A stretch of DNA of 38,543 nucleotides, taken from NCBI RefSeq assembly GCF_022712195.1, contig NZ_JALAGY010000013.1, positions 1 through 38,543 of the forward strand. The letters run 5' to 3'. Shown in pieces: positions 1 through 10,494 of the stretch. The first letter of the stretch is position 1. The number at the start of each line of letters is the position of its first letter. The notes below the pieces were generated by a model. That model did no database searches. It was not told the DNA's origin and saw only the letters and a list, made by a program, of their open reading frames with translations. A program made the translations under genes and the position numbers. Source of the stretch: Corynebacterium sp. Lineage in GTDB: Bacteria; Actinomycetota; Actinomycetes; Mycobacteriales; Mycobacteriaceae.

Positions 1-19
1 AAATACTTGGTTTGTTACG

Positions 20-40
20 CTATTGAGTTCTCAAACAACA
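20..40 (-). promoter_or_regulatory. boxA-like rRNA antitermination motif
   Basis: On the minus strand this site reads TTGTTTGAGAACTCAATAG (with TG before it). The same core is known from leaders and 16S-23S spacers of mycobacterial and corynebacterial rRNA operons, where it serves as the boxA element bound by the Nus antitermination complex. Position and strand fit a leader preceding a 16S gene off the left edge, although a spacer copy cannot be excluded from this sequence alone. Confidence 0.6.
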
Positions 41-216
41 CACGCACACAACACACCCAACCACACACAAAGGAAAGGAAGGACGCCGCTGCGGCTGAAA
101 ACCAAGGTACACCATCACATTGCCACCAGGCAACCCACCGGCAAACAACCGATGACGACCAGCACCCTGCACCAGCACCACCCGGACTCCGTCCCGGTGT
201 CTCGCTGACTCGCATC

Positions 217-246
217 AATCTACACAGACCACCACCACACACACAA
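217..246 (-). promoter_or_regulatory. candidate rRNA operon promoter
   Basis: On the minus strand TTGTGT (241-246) is followed after 18 bases by TAGATT (217-222), a plausible housekeeping sigma promoter. It lies between the tyrS terminator and the boxA-like motif, so a transcript would begin near base 210 and run through the leader. Other promoters may exist; actinobacterial rRNA operons often have several. Confidence 0.35.
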
Positions 247-287
247 ACCCGCAGGTCAGGACGAGATGCGCGCCCCCGGCTACCGAA

Positions 288-331
288 AACGGCAGCGACA
301 CCAACCGATCACGGATGATGTCGCTGCCGTT
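288..331 (-). terminator. tyrS rho-independent terminator
   Basis: A perfect inverted repeat, ACGGCAGCGACA at 289-300 and TGTCGCTGCCGT at 319-330, can be extended by one pair and encloses an 18-base loop. On the minus strand the second arm runs directly into TTTTC. It lies about 30 bases past the tyrS stop codon and before the rRNA promoter candidate, so it should separate the two transcription units. Confidence 0.75.
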
Positions 332-361
332 CATGCGGGGCGGCGCACTCCCCGGAGGCGG

Positions 362-1645
362 CTACTCCCCCTCGACGAGCTTCACGCCCGCGAACCTCTT
401 CTTCCCCTTGCGAAGCACCAGCCAGTTCCCGGCGAGCAGGTCGTCCCGGTTCGGAACCCAGTCGATGTCGGTGACCCGGACATTGTTCACGTAGGCGCCG
501 CCCTCGCCGATCGTGCGCCGGACCGCGCCCCGGGACTTCTCCAGTCCGACCGAGAGGAAGAGGTCGACCACGCTCGCCCCGGGGGCGACCTCTGCGCAGT
601 CGGTCTCGGACAGCGCACCGGTCAAGGTCTGCGCGTCCAGCTCCGCCAGTTCGGCCTTGCCGAAGAGAGCCTCAGCGGCCTTCTCCACCTTCTCCACCGC
701 CTCGGCACCGTGCACCAGTTCGGTCATCTCTCGGGCGAGGGTTCGCTGGGCCTCCCGCTTGAAGGGACGTTCGGCGACCTCGACGGCGAGCCTGTCAAGC
801 TCCTCCCTCCCCAGGAAGGTGAACCACCGGAGGTAGCGGATGACGTCTGCGTCGGCGGCGTTGAGGAAGTACTGGTACCAGCTGTAGGGGCTCGTCATCT
901 CCGGATCGAGCCAGAGCTTCCCGCCACCGGTGGACTTGCCGAACTTGCGCCCCTCGGAGTCGGTCACCAGCGGCACCGTCAGACCGTGGACCGTCTCGCC
1001 GTCCACACGTCGGTTCAGGTCGACACCGGAGACGATGTTGCCCCACTGGTCCGAACCGCCGATCTGCAGCCGGCAGTCGTGGGTGCGCCGCAGCTGGACG
1101 AAGTCGTTGGCCTGCAGGAGCATGTAGGAGAACTCGGTGTAGGACATCCCGTCGGTCTCGAGACGCCGCTTCACGGTGTCCCGGGCCAGCATCGTGTTCA
1201 GGCTGAAGTTCTTCCCGACGTCACGCAGGAAGTCGATGGCCGTCATTCCGGCGGTCCAGTCGATGTTGTTGGCGGGGATGGCCGCGTTGTCCCCCTCGAA
1301 GGAGACGAACCTGGCCAGCTGCCGGGTGATCCGCTCCACATTCGCCGCCACTTCCCCGGCGGCGAGCATCGTGCGCTCCCCCACGTCGCGGGGGTCGCCG
1401 ATCATGCCGGTCGCCCCTCCCGCCATGACGATCGGCGTATGTCCCGCACGCTGGAGGCGGGCGAGAATCAGCAGCGGGACGAGATGCCCCGCGTGCAGGG
1501 ACGGGCCGGTGGGGTCGAACCCGACGTATGCCGTCGTCGGGGTCGACAACTCCTCACGCAGCGCGTCGAGGTCGGTGGACTGAGCGATCAGTCCACGCCA
1601 CTGCAGCTCATCGAGGATGTTGTTCTGGGAGGTCGTGTCGGTCAT
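362..1645 (-). CDS. tyrS: tyrosyl-tRNA synthetase
   Basis: The 427-residue product is a class I aminoacyl-tRNA synthetase that activates tyrosine with ATP and loads it onto tRNA-Tyr in the cytosol. The HIGH signature appears as HAGH at residues 51-54, and the KMSKS loop as KFGKS at 234-238. The conserved [10 protein letters not shown] tyrosine-pocket segment is at 194-203. The C-terminal part, from about residue 350, has the S4-like RNA-binding fold (GAYVNNVRV, then [10 protein letters not shown]). Length is usual for bacterial TyrS. It is the last gene before a strong terminator, 33 bases after the Trm112-like gene, so it may be partly co-transcribed with the arg cluster. The ATG start gives a complete N-terminus. 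Confidence 0.97.
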   Translation of the reverse strand: MTDTTSQNNILDELQWRGLIAQSTDLDALREELSTPTTAYVGFDPTGPSLHAGHLVPLLILARLQRAGHTPIVMAGGATGMIGDPRDVGERTMLAAGEVAANVERITRQLARFVSFEGDNAAIPANNIDWTAGMTAIDFLRDVGKNFSLNTMLARDTVKRRLETDGMSYTEFSYMLLQANDFVQLRRTHDCRLQIGGSDQWGNIVSGVDLNRRVDGETVHGLTVPLVTDSEGRKFGKSTGGGKLWLDPEMTSPYSWYQYFLNAADADVIRYLRWFTFLGREELDRLAVEVAERPFKREAQRTLAREMTELVHGAEAVEKVEKAAEALFGKAELAELDAQTLTGALSETDCAEVAPGASVVDLFLSVGLEKSRGAVRRTIGEGGAYVNNVRVTDIDWVPNRDDLLAGNWLVLRKGKKRFAGVKLVEGE

Positions 1646-1678
1646 GCCGGAGGGTCCTTCTGTACTTCTCGGATGGGG

Positions 1679-1852
1679 TCAGTTCGTGGTCAGCGGCCAG
1701 CTGACGGCTTCGTCGGACAGCAGGACGGGGATACCGTCCTGCACCGGATAGGCGATGTCCAGCCGCGGATTGACCAGATACTCCCCGTGGACCTCCAGGG
1801 GCTGCTTGTCCCTGGGGCAGACGAGGATCTCGAGAAGTCGGGGATCGATCAT
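1679..1852 (-). CDS. Trm112/UPF0434 family small protein
   Basis: This 57-residue protein begins MIDPRLLEILVCP and matches the Trm112-like (UPF0434/YcaR) family. Family members elsewhere activate methyltransferases or have no defined role; the function here is unknown. Only one cysteine is present (residue 12, in CPRDKQPL), so the zinc knuckle of eukaryotic Trm112 is absent, which is common in bacterial members. I chose the ATG at 1852 because the family begins at this methionine; the frame stays open upstream to 1951, but that extension is low-complexity and would overlap argH. It sits between argH and tyrS on the same strand, 74 bases after argH. Confidence 0.8.
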   Translation of the reverse strand: MIDPRLLEILVCPRDKQPLEVHGEYLVNPRLDIAYPVQDGIPVLLSDEAVSWPLTTN

Positions 1853-1926
1853 GCCGGTCAGTCTATCCCCACCAGACCCCGGTCGCGCGCACAGGCCCCC
1901 TGGACTCCCCCCGGAGGGCCCGCACG

Positions 1927-3393
<1,467 letters not shown>

Positions 3394-4593
3394 CTACTTT
3401 CCGCCGCGGTCGCGCTTGTTGGCGATCTTCGAGGACAGGCCGTGGAGCTCGACGAAGCCCTTCGACATGGTCTGGTCGAAGGTGTCGCCGGTGTCGTAGG
3501 TCGCCAGGTTGAAGTCGTACAGCGAGACATCGGAACGGCGGCCGTTGACCACGATCGAACCGTTGTGCAGCACCAGGCGGATGTCGCCGGTGACGTGCTC
3601 CTGGGTGGACTCGATGAAAGCGTCCAGGGAACGCTTCAGCGGTGAGAACCAGAGGCCGTCGTACACCTGGTTCGACCATTCCGCGTCGATCCCGCGCTTG
3701 TACCGGGCGAGTTCGCGCTCGATCGTCACGTCCTCCAGTGCCTCGTGGGCGCGGATGAGGGTCAGGGCGCCCGGGGCCTCGTAGACCTCGCGCGACTTGA
3801 TGCCGATCAGGCGGTCCTCGACCATGTCGAGACGACCGACACCCTGGGCACCGGCACGGCGGTTCAGCTCCTCGATGGCCTGGAGGACGGTGACCTCGCG
3901 TCCGTCGATGGCGACCGGCTTACCGGACTTGAAGGAGATGATGACCTCGTCCGGGGCCTGACCGAGCGAGGGCTCCTCGGTGTAGGCGTAGAGGTCCTTC
4001 GTCGGCGGGTTCCACAGGTCCTCGAGGAACCCGGTCTCCACGGCACGGCCCCACACGTTCTGGTCGATCGAGAACGGGGAGGACGCCGACTGCTCGATCG
4101 GGACGTCGTTCTCCTCGGCGAAGGCGATCGCCTTGTCGCGGGTCCAGGCGAAGTCACGGGCCGGGGCGATAATCTTCAGGGAGGGGTCGGTGTCCATGAA
4201 GCCGACCTCGAACCGCACCTGGTCGTTGCCCTTGCCGGTGCAGCCGTGGGCCACGTGTGTGCCGCCGTGCTCCTGGGCCGCCTCGACGAGGTGCTTGACG
4301 ATCAGCGGACGGGAGATCGCCGAGACCATCGGGTACTGCTTCATGTACATCGCGTTGGCCTTGATGGTGGGCAGGCAGTACTCGTCGGCGAACTCGTCGC
4401 GGGCGTCGACGATGATCGACTCGACAGCGCCGGCACCCAGGGCACGCTGACGGACGGACTCCATGTCCTCGCCGCCCTGGCCGAGGTCGATGGACACTGC
4501 GACGACGTCACCGCCGGTCATCTTCTTGAGGTACGGGATGGCGACAGTGGTGTCGAGGCCTCCGGAGTAGGCGAGTACGACGCGGTCGGTCAT
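3394..4593 (-). CDS. argG: argininosuccinate synthase
   Basis: ArgG condenses citrulline and aspartate, using ATP, to argininosuccinate. The 399-residue protein starts with an N-type ATP pyrophosphatase loop, AYSGGLDTT, at residues 8-16. The conserved [14 protein letters not shown] segment, which contacts citrulline and aspartate, is near residue 115-128. Length is standard. The gene is separated from argR by 69 bases, the largest gap inside the arg cluster. That gap holds an AAAGGA ribosome-binding sequence, a small hairpin (CAGCT-GAGA-AGCTG) and a short imperfect direct repeat, so an additional internal promoter for argGH is possible; I see no convincing one. argH follows after six bases. 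Confidence 0.97.
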   Translation of the reverse strand: MTDRVVLAYSGGLDTTVAIPYLKKMTGGDVVAVSIDLGQGGEDMESVRQRALGAGAVESIIVDARDEFADEYCLPTIKANAMYMKQYPMVSAISRPLIVKHLVEAAQEHGGTHVAHGCTGKGNDQVRFEVGFMDTDPSLKIIAPARDFAWTRDKAIAFAEENDVPIEQSASSPFSIDQNVWGRAVETGFLEDLWNPPTKDLYAYTEEPSLGQAPDEVIISFKSGKPVAIDGREVTVLQAIEELNRRAGAQGVGRLDMVEDRLIGIKSREVYEAPGALTLIRAHEALEDVTIERELARYKRGIDAEWSNQVYDGLWFSPLKRSLDAFIESTQEHVTGDIRLVLHNGSIVVNGRRSDVSLYDFNLATYDTGDTFDQTMSKGFVELHGLSSKIANKRDRGGK

Positions 4594-4662
4594 GGTGTTC
4601 GTCAGTCCTTTCGGATTGTTGTCGGGATGACAGGGATGGTTGTCGGTCTAGGTCCCAGCTTC

Positions 4663-5202
4663 TCAGCTGAGTGTATCTGGTGGGTGTGACCCACCGTGCA
4701 CGGACGGTGCCGGTGACACGGAGATCTCGTGCAGGTGTTCTGCGAGGGCCCGGCCGTCGACCGGGTCACGGGCGAGGACGAACACGGTGTCGTCACCGGC
4801 GATCGTCGCCACCACCTCGGGGAGGTCAGACCGGTCGATGACACTCGCCAGGTACTGCGCCGCCCCGGGCGGGGTCCGCAGTACCGCGGTGTTCCCCGAG
4901 TGGTCTGTCCCGACGAGGAGCTCGACGAGGATACGTCGTAGCCTGGCCGGTCCGTCCGCGGAGAGGTCGGTGTCCGTGGCGCTGAGACTGTAGAAGGACT
5001 GGCCGTCGGCCCGGACCTTCCGCGCCCCGAGGTCGACGAGGTCCCTGGACAGGGTCGCCTGGGTGATCTCCACGCCTTCGGCGGCGAGGAGGTCCTGGAG
5101 CTGCCGCTGGCTGGCCACACGCCGACTGTCCACGATCCGGGAGATCAGCCCCTGACGGGCCGACCGGGTCAGCGGCGCCTGGGGGTTTACCTCAGCAGCC
5201 AT
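4663..5202 (-). CDS. argR: arginine repressor
   Basis: ArgR is the arginine-responsive hexameric repressor of arginine genes. The 179-residue protein has an N-terminal winged helix (about residues 15-80), including the recognition segment [20 protein letters not shown] followed by LSRDL. The C-terminal oligomerisation and arginine-binding domain includes the [11 protein letters not shown] motif near residue 138. The start codon overlaps the end of argF by 16 bases, so the two are translationally coupled. Its presence inside the operon implies autogenous control through the boxes before argC. A C-terminal tail of about 20 residues, rich in H, P and S, follows the conserved domain. Confidence 0.95.
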   Translation of the reverse strand: MAAEVNPQAPLTRSARQGLISRIVDSRRVASQRQLQDLLAAEGVEITQATLSRDLVDLGARKVRADGQSFYSLSATDTDLSADGPARLRRILVELLVGTDHSGNTAVLRTPPGAAQYLASVIDRSDLPEVVATIAGDDTVFVLARDPVDGRALAEHLHEISVSPAPSVHGGSHPPDTLS

Positions 5203-6086
5203 TCCAGCAGAGCCTTCTGCGCGTGGAGGCGGTTCTCCGCCTCGTCGAACACGATCGACTGCGGTCCGTCGATGACCCCGGCGGTCACCTCGTGTCCGCG
5301 GTAGGCGGGGAGACAGTGCATGAACACCGCGTCCTTGTCCGCGGTGGCCATGAGCTCCTCGGTGACCCTGAAGGGCTCCAGCGCACCGGTGTCCCGGTCG
5401 GCGTCCATGCCCATCGACACCCAGGTGTCGGTGATGACGACGTCGGCGCCGGTCACGTCCGGGGTACCGGTGACGGTGAGGGTCGCCCCGGTCTCGTCGG
5501 CCCGGACCTGCGCCCGGTCGATGAACCGTTGCTCGGGCCGGAAACCTTCCGGTGCCGCGATGGTGATGTCCACCCCGGCGGTCGCGAAGCCGAGCATGTA
5601 GGAGTTCGCCATGTTGTTGGCCCCGTCACCGAGGTACACGGCCTTGAGCCCCTTCAGTTCCCCCTTGTGCTGCCGGATGGTGAGCAGGTCGGCCAGGATC
5701 TGGCAGGGGTGGAAGTCGTCGCACAGGGCGTTGATGATCGGCACGGTGGCGGTCTCCGCCATGTCGTGGAGGTTCTGGTGCGCACCGGTGCGCCAGACGA
5801 CGGCGTCGACGAACCTGGACAGCACCGCTCCGGTGTCCTGGTAGGACTCCTTCTTTCCCATCTGCGACTTTCCGGAGTCCACGACGACGGGGTGTCCGCC
5901 GAGCTGGTGGATCCCGACGTCGAAGGAGAAACGGGTCCGGGTGGAGGTCTTGTCGAACAGGACCGCGACGGACTTGTTCCGCAGACTGGTGCGGTGGGGG
6001 TCCTTGACCATCTCCATGCCCAGGTCGAGGATCTCGGCCTGTTCGGCGACGGACACGGCATCGTCGGCGAGGAAGTGACGGGTCAT
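5187..6086 (-). CDS. argF: ornithine carbamoyltransferase
   Basis: ArgF transfers the carbamoyl group from carbamoyl phosphate to ornithine, giving citrulline. Carbamoyl-phosphate-binding STRTR is at residues 48-52, HPCQ at 126-129, the ornithine loop SMG at 224-226, and the catalytic HCLP at 257-260. These are the hallmarks that separate ornithine from aspartate carbamoyltransferases. At 299 residues it is near the short end of the family. The ATG overlaps the argD stop by four bases (ATGA), and argR overlaps its 3' end by 16, so argD-argF-argR is a translationally coupled chain. Confidence 0.97.
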   Translation of the reverse strand: MTRHFLADDAVSVAEQAEILDLGMEMVKDPHRTSLRNKSVAVLFDKTSTRTRFSFDVGIHQLGGHPVVVDSGKSQMGKKESYQDTGAVLSRFVDAVVWRTGAHQNLHDMAETATVPIINALCDDFHPCQILADLLTIRQHKGELKGLKAVYLGDGANNMANSYMLGFATAGVDITIAAPEGFRPEQRFIDRAQVRADETGATLTVTGTPDVTGADVVITDTWVSMGMDADRDTGALEPFRVTEELMATADKDAVFMHCLPAYRGHEVTAGVIDGPQSIVFDEAENRLHAQKALLEWLLR

Positions 6087-7252
6087 GACAGCAGCTCCTT
6101 GAGCGTTGTGAGTGATTCACGGACGTCGTTCTCCGTGATGGTCAGCGGAGGGACCAGACGCAGGACGTCCGGGGCGGGCTGGTTCACCAGCAGGCCGGCA
6201 GCCAATGCGGCGTCGGCCAGGCCGGGACGTGGCGGATCGAGCACCACCCCGAGCATCAGTCCCCTGCCCCGGACACGGCTTACCGCGTCCAACGGCTCGA
6301 GTTCCTCCCTGATGATCCGCTCCATCCGTCCGACGTGTCCGAGGAGGTCCTCCGCACGGATCGTGTCGACGACAGCGCAGCCGGCGGCACAGGCGACCGG
6401 GTTGCCGCCGAAGGTCGACCCGTGCTGGCCCTTCGTCAGCAGTTGGGCCGCCGGGGTCACCGCCACACACGCACCGATCGGCAGGCCGCCGCCGAGCCCC
6501 TTTGCCAGGGTGACGATATCCGGCACCACGTCCTCGGCCTGGTACCCGAACCAGCGGCCCGTGCGTCCGACACCCGCCTGGACCTCGTCGACGACCATGA
6601 GGATCCCGTGCTCGTCACACAGGGCACGGACGTCGGCCAGGAAACCCTCCGGCGCCGGCACGACACCGGTCTCCCCCTGGATCGACTCGAGGAAGACCGC
6701 GGCGGTGTCGGCGGCCCGGCCGTCCCCCTCCACGAGGCGGCGCAGGGCGTCGATGTCCCCGTAGGGGTAGAACTCCACGCCTCCCGGCAGGGGTTCGAAG
6801 GGGGCGCGCTTGTCGGGTTGCCCCGTCAGCGCCAGCGACCCCATGGTACGGCCGTGGAAACCCTTCTCCGCGGCCAGAACGCGGCCGCGTCCGGTCAGGC
6901 GTGTGATCTTGAAGGCCGCCTCATTGGCCTCGGCACCCGAGTTCGAGAAGAACACCCGTGCTCCCGGGGCGGTGATCTCCTGCAGTCTCTCCGCGAGCTC
7001 GATGACCCGCGGATGGGCGTGGATGTTCGAGGTGTGGCCGAGTGTGGCGACCTGCCGGGACACCGCCTCCACCAGCGCCGGGTGCGCGTGCCCCAGGGCG
7101 TTGACCGCGATGCCCGCCAGCAGGTCCACGTACTCCCGGCCGTCCGAGTCCACCACGCGCGCCCCGGAACCGGAGACAAGTTCCACGGCGGGGGTGCCGT
7201 AGGTCGGGAGGATGGCGGACTCCCACCGTCGTGTCCATCTGGTGTCAGGCAT
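6083..7252 (-). CDS. argD: acetylornithine aminotransferase
   Basis: ArgD is a class III PLP-dependent aminotransferase that converts N-acetylglutamate semialdehyde to N-acetylornithine using glutamate. The PLP lysine is in [14 protein letters not shown] (Lys251 with this start), the cofactor phosphate loop in [10 protein letters not shown], and the [11 protein letters not shown] block supplies the PLP-pyridine aspartate. I prefer the ATG at 7252 (389 residues): it has GGGAG seven bases upstream, and its overlap with the argB stop is only eight bases. An in-frame GTG at 7273 would add seven residues and enlarge the overlap to 29 bases. Activity on succinyl-diaminopimelate is known for some family members and cannot be judged here. 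Confidence 0.96.
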   Translation of the reverse strand: MPDTRWTRRWESAILPTYGTPAVELVSGSGARVVDSDGREYVDLLAGIAVNALGHAHPALVEAVSRQVATLGHTSNIHAHPRVIELAERLQEITAPGARVFFSNSGAEANEAAFKITRLTGRGRVLAAEKGFHGRTMGSLALTGQPDKRAPFEPLPGGVEFYPYGDIDALRRLVEGDGRAADTAAVFLESIQGETGVVPAPEGFLADVRALCDEHGILMVVDEVQAGVGRTGRWFGYQAEDVVPDIVTLAKGLGGGLPIGACVAVTPAAQLLTKGQHGSTFGGNPVACAAGCAVVDTIRAEDLLGHVGRMERIIREELEPLDAVSRVRGRGLMLGVVLDPPRPGLADAALAAGLLVNQPAPDVLRLVPPLTITENDVRESLTTLKELLS

Positions 7253-8180
7253 GCGGGGACTCCCAGTCGTCACGGGCGATCATCGTGCCGATACCGCCCT
7301 CGGTCATGAGCTCGAGGATCACGGAGTGGCGTTCACGTCCGTCGATGACGTGCGCCGCGGACACTCCCGTCCGGACCGCGCTGAGGCAGGCCTCCATCTT
7401 GGGGATCATGCCGGCGTCAAGGTCCGGGAGGATCTTCTCCAGCTCGTCCGGGGCGATCCTCGACACCAGGGAGCTCTTGTCCGGCCAGTCGGTGTAGAGA
7501 CCCTCGACGTTGGTGAGGACCACCAGACGCTCCGCGCCCACGGCCGCCGCCAGGGCGCCGGCGGCGGTGTCGGCGTTGATGTTGTAGACGTTGCCGTCTT
7601 CGTCGGGGGCGAAGGGGGCGACCACGGGGATCCGGCCTGCGTCGACGAGGTCCATCAGCACACTGGCGTTGACGTGCGAGATATCCCCGACGCGGCCGAG
7701 GTCGACCTCGACCCCGTCCACGGTCGCCGTTCTCCTGACCGCGGTGAACAGCCCGGCGTCCTCACCGGAGGTGCCGACGGCGAACGGGCCGTGCTGGTTG
7801 ATGAGGTTCACGAGCTCACGTCCGACCTTGCCGAACAGCACCATGCGCACGTACTCCATGGTCTCCGGCGTGGTCACGCGGAACCCGCCGACGAACTCGC
7901 CGGGCAGGTTGACCTTCTCGAGCATCTCGGTGATCTGCGGGCCGCCGCCGTGGACGACGATCGGGTGGGCGCCCACCGTCCGCAGGAAGGCCATGTCGGC
8001 GGCGAAGGCTGCCTTGAGGTCGTCGTCGATCATGGCGTTACCGCCGTACTTCACGACGACGATCTTGTCGCGGTAGTGCAGCAGCCACGGCAGCGCCTCG
8101 GCGAGGACGTTCGCCCGGGTGGCCGGGTCGAGGTCGGTGGCGCCGCGGTAGACGACCTTCTCGGGGTCTGGCTCGGTCAT
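7245..8180 (-). CDS. argB: acetylglutamate kinase
   Basis: ArgB phosphorylates N-acetylglutamate, usually the arginine-inhibited step in organisms with a cyclic pathway such as this one. The 311-residue protein has the amino-acid kinase fold: KYGGNAM at residues 44-50 binds ATP phosphates, and VHGGGPQI follows near residue 78. The N-terminal extension of about 25 residues before the kinase core, with an amphipathic helix ([16 protein letters not shown]), is typical of hexameric, arginine-sensitive kinases, so feedback inhibition is inferred. The start is ATG 8180, preceded by GAGGAG; the frame remains open upstream but only into argJ. The gap to argJ is ten bases. Confidence 0.97.
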   Translation of the reverse strand: MTEPDPEKVVYRGATDLDPATRANVLAEALPWLLHYRDKIVVVKYGGNAMIDDDLKAAFAADMAFLRTVGAHPIVVHGGGPQITEMLEKVNLPGEFVGGFRVTTPETMEYVRMVLFGKVGRELVNLINQHGPFAVGTSGEDAGLFTAVRRTATVDGVEVDLGRVGDISHVNASVLMDLVDAGRIPVVAPFAPDEDGNVYNINADTAAGALAAAVGAERLVVLTNVEGLYTDWPDKSSLVSRIAPDELEKILPDLDAGMIPKMEACLSAVRTGVSAAHVIDGRERHSVILELMTEGGIGTMIARDDWESPHA

Positions 8181-8190
8181 GACTGCTCCT

Positions 8191-9396
8191 CTATGAGCTG
8201 TAGGCGGAGTTGATGTGGACGTAGTCGTGGGAGAGGTCGGTGGTCCAGACCGTGGCCTTGCCTTCTCCCCCGGTACCGAGGTCGACGAGGACGTCGATGT
8301 CGGTACCCGAGAGGTCCACGTCACGGGCACCGGGGGCACCGGTGGCGTCGACGCACACGGGCTGACCGTTGAAGCTGACCGAGATCCGGTCGGGGTCCAT
8401 GTTCACCGGGGCCATGCCCACGGCGGCGAGGGTGCGTCCCCAGTTCGGGTCGGAACCGAACATCGCGCACTTGAAGAGGCTGTCGCGGCCGAGGACACGG
8501 GCGGCGACCTTCGCGTCGGCGTCGGAGTCGGTGCCGGTCACAGTGATGGAGACCCGCTTCGTCACCCCTTCGGCGTCCGCCTGCAGCTGCCTGGCCAGGT
8601 CGAGGCAGACGGCGTGCACGGCGGTACGGAACTCCTCGTCCGACGGTGTCACCCCGGACGCCCCGTTCGCCATGAGGATCACGGTGTCGTTGGTGGAGGT
8701 CGAGCCGTCGATGTCGACGCAGTCGAAGGTGACCTCCGTGGACGCCTTGAGCGCGGGGGCGGGGTCGTCGACGTGCGCGTCGGTGGTCAACACGATGAGC
8801 ATCGTGGCCAGCGACGGGGCCATCATGCCCACACCCTTGCCCATTCCACCCAGTGTCCATCCGTCGCCGTGGTGGACGGCCTGTTTACTGACCAGGTCCG
8901 TGGTCATGATGGCCTCGGCGGCTGCGCTGCCCGATGCCGGGGAGGTCGCGGAGTCTGCCTGGATCTCCGTGGTCAGTGTGTCTACGCCGGCGAGCACCTT
9001 GTCCATCGGCAGGGTGTCCCCGATCAGGCCGGTGGAGCACACCGCCACCTCGGTCGGGTCCACACCGAGCCGGGTGGCGACGGCCTCCGCGGTCGCCGCG
9101 GCGTCCCGGTCGCCCTGTTCACCGTTGCAGGCGTTGGCGTTGCCGGCGTTGAGGACCACGGCGTGGAAGGTGCCGTCGTTGTTCGCGCGGGTGAGCTTCA
9201 CCGGGGAGGCGACGACACGGTTTCGGGTGAACACCGCCGCCGCGGTGTATTCGGGGCCGTCGTTGACGACGAGGGCCATGTCCGGCTTGCCCGAGGGCTT
9301 GATGCCGGCGGTGGTCGCCGCGGCACGGAACCCGGCCGCGGCGGTGACGCCGGTGGCCCCGGCGGGGGACGTGTTCGGGTGGAGGTTCTCGCTCAT
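8191..9396 (-). CDS. argJ: glutamate N-acetyltransferase / amino-acid acetyltransferase
   Basis: ArgJ recycles the acetyl group from N-acetylornithine to glutamate and, in bifunctional members, also acetylates glutamate from acetyl-CoA. The 401-residue precursor is an Ntn-fold enzyme that cuts itself before the threonine of the ATML motif; here that is Thr198 ([15 protein letters not shown]), giving alpha and beta chains. MTTDL precedes it at 164-168. The cyclic pathway is consistent with no argE in the cluster. Whether the enzyme is mono- or bifunctional cannot be told from sequence alone. It begins 22 bases after argC. Confidence 0.97.
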   Translation of the reverse strand: MSENLHPNTSPAGATGVTAAAGFRAAATTAGIKPSGKPDMALVVNDGPEYTAAAVFTRNRVVASPVKLTRANNDGTFHAVVLNAGNANACNGEQGDRDAAATAEAVATRLGVDPTEVAVCSTGLIGDTLPMDKVLAGVDTLTTEIQADSATSPASGSAAAEAIMTTDLVSKQAVHHGDGWTLGGMGKGVGMMAPSLATMLIVLTTDAHVDDPAPALKASTEVTFDCVDIDGSTSTNDTVILMANGASGVTPSDEEFRTAVHAVCLDLARQLQADAEGVTKRVSITVTGTDSDADAKVAARVLGRDSLFKCAMFGSDPNWGRTLAAVGMAPVNMDPDRISVSFNGQPVCVDATGAPGARDVDLSGTDIDVLVDLGTGGEGKATVWTTDLSHDYVHINSAYSS

Positions 9397-9418
9397 GGTG
9401 GTGTGGTCCTCGTTCGGG

Positions 9419-10432
9419 TCAGATTCCGGCCATCGGGAGACCTGCGGTCTCGTCCCAGCCCTGGATCAGGTTGAGGCACTGCACGGCGGCGCCGGCGGTG
9501 CCCTTGGTCAGGTTGTCGATCGCGCTGGTGGCCACGACCGTGCCGTCGGTCACGGAGACCTGGATGTGGGCCATGTTGGTCCCCACCACGCTCTTGACCT
9601 CGGGCTGCTCCCCCTCCGGGAGGAGATGGAGGAAGGGCTCCGCGGCGCAGAACTCCTCGTAGGCGGCCCGCAGTGCCGCCGCGTCCCCGGTGGCCTGTGC
9701 GGTCACGGTGGACAGGATGCCCCGGCCGAGGGGTGCGAGCACCGGGGTGAAGGTGACCCGCGCGTCCGCACCCTGGGGCGACACCCGCCGGATGTTCTGT
9801 GCGATCTCGGGGGTGTGCCGGTGGCTGCCGACTTTGTAGGCGCGCAGGTTACCCATGGTCTCACCGCCGAGCAGGCCCACCGCGGGCTTCTTCCCCGCAC
9901 CCGTGACCCCGGTGACGGAGACGACGGAGACCTCGGGGCTCATCAGGCCCGCCGCCATGCCGGGCAGCATCGCCAGGGTGGCGCCGGTCGGGAAGCAGCC
10001 GGGGACAGCCACCCCGGTGGCGGCGGCGATGGCGGGACGGTTGCCGGGCAGTTCGGGGATGCCGTAGGGCCAGCTTCCGGGGTGTGGTCCGCCGTAGTAC
10101 GCCGCCCAGTCGTCGGGCGAGACGAGCCGCCGGTCCGCGCCGCAGTCCAGGACCACGGTGTCCCCCAGGTCCAGCGAGGAGGAGACACCGTGCGGAAGTG
10201 CGAGGACGGCCACGTCGTGCCCGCCGAGGACCTCTTCGGTGGTCTCCTGGACGACCCGGTCCGCAAGCTGCGGCAGGCCGGGGACGAGTCCGCCGAAGCG
10301 CTGACCGGCGTTGGACGCGCCGGTGAGGGCGCCGATCTCGAAGTCCCGGCCGTGGCCTGGGTGGTTCAGGAGGAGGCGGAGAGCTTCTCCGCCCGCGTAA
10401 CCGCTGGCGCCTGCGACTGCGATGGAAATCAT
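9419..10432 (-). CDS. argC: N-acetyl-gamma-glutamyl-phosphate reductase
   Basis: ArgC reduces N-acetylglutamyl phosphate to the semialdehyde with NADPH. The Rossmann loop GASGYAGGE is at residues 8-16, and the catalytic cysteine is in VPGCFPTGA (Cys146). The 337-residue length is usual. I place the start at ATG 10432, matching family N-termini ([14 protein letters not shown]). A GTG five codons upstream lies inside the proposed -10 box and is unlikely to be transcribed. No Shine-Dalgarno sequence precedes the ATG, and the -10 box ends six bases before it, so the first gene of the arg operon appears to be leaderless. Confidence 0.96.
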   Translation of the reverse strand: MISIAVAGASGYAGGEALRLLLNHPGHGRDFEIGALTGASNAGQRFGGLVPGLPQLADRVVQETTEEVLGGHDVAVLALPHGVSSSLDLGDTVVLDCGADRRLVSPDDWAAYYGGPHPGSWPYGIPELPGNRPAIAAATGVAVPGCFPTGATLAMLPGMAAGLMSPEVSVVSVTGVTGAGKKPAVGLLGGETMGNLRAYKVGSHRHTPEIAQNIRRVSPQGADARVTFTPVLAPLGRGILSTVTAQATGDAAALRAAYEEFCAAEPFLHLLPEGEQPEVKSVVGTNMAHIQVSVTDGTVVATSAIDNLTKGTAGAAVQCLNLIQGWDETAGLPMAGI

Positions 10433-10434
10433 TG

Positions 10435-10493
10435 TGCAAGTATGCACCGAGAAACGAACGAACGCAAGTTATGCAGATTCTCGGTTTTTATGC
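10435..10493 (-). promoter_or_regulatory. argC operon promoter with repeated ArgR-like boxes
   Basis: On the minus strand -35 TTGCGT (10462-10467), a 17-base spacer and -10 CATACT (10439-10444) lie directly before the argC ATG. The motif TGCATA recurs: TGCATACTTGCA at 10435-10446, overlapping the -10; TGCATAACTTGC at 10464-10475, overlapping the -35; and a half copy at 10488-10493. ArgR boxes in actinobacteria share TGCAT-type half-sites, and argR is in this operon, so these are probable operators. An additional inverted repeat ACCGAGAA/TTCTCGGT (10446-10453, 10478-10485) frames the promoter. Confidence 0.65.
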
Positions 10494-10494
10494 A

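Larger units (their letters stand above)
1..361 (-). other. rRNA operon leader region (16S gene off the left edge)
   Basis: No protein gene is supported in this 361-base stretch. On the minus strand it contains, in order, the tyrS terminator, a promoter candidate, a GT-rich leader and a boxA-like motif at 20-40. Leaders of this kind precede 16S rRNA genes in actinobacteria, so an rRNA operon probably starts just beyond base 1, transcribed in the same direction as tyrS. The base composition, A+C-rich as read here and thus GT-rich on the minus strand, differs clearly from the neighbouring coding DNA. The window may begin here because an assembly broke at a repeated rRNA operon. The rRNA gene itself is not visible, so its identity is inferred. 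Confidence 0.6.

Noticed and set aside
10446..10485. Attenuator or terminator between pheT and argC
   Set aside because: The ACCGAGAA/TTCTCGGT stem has a 24-base loop and no following T-run, and it spans the promoter; no leader peptide with arginine codons is present.
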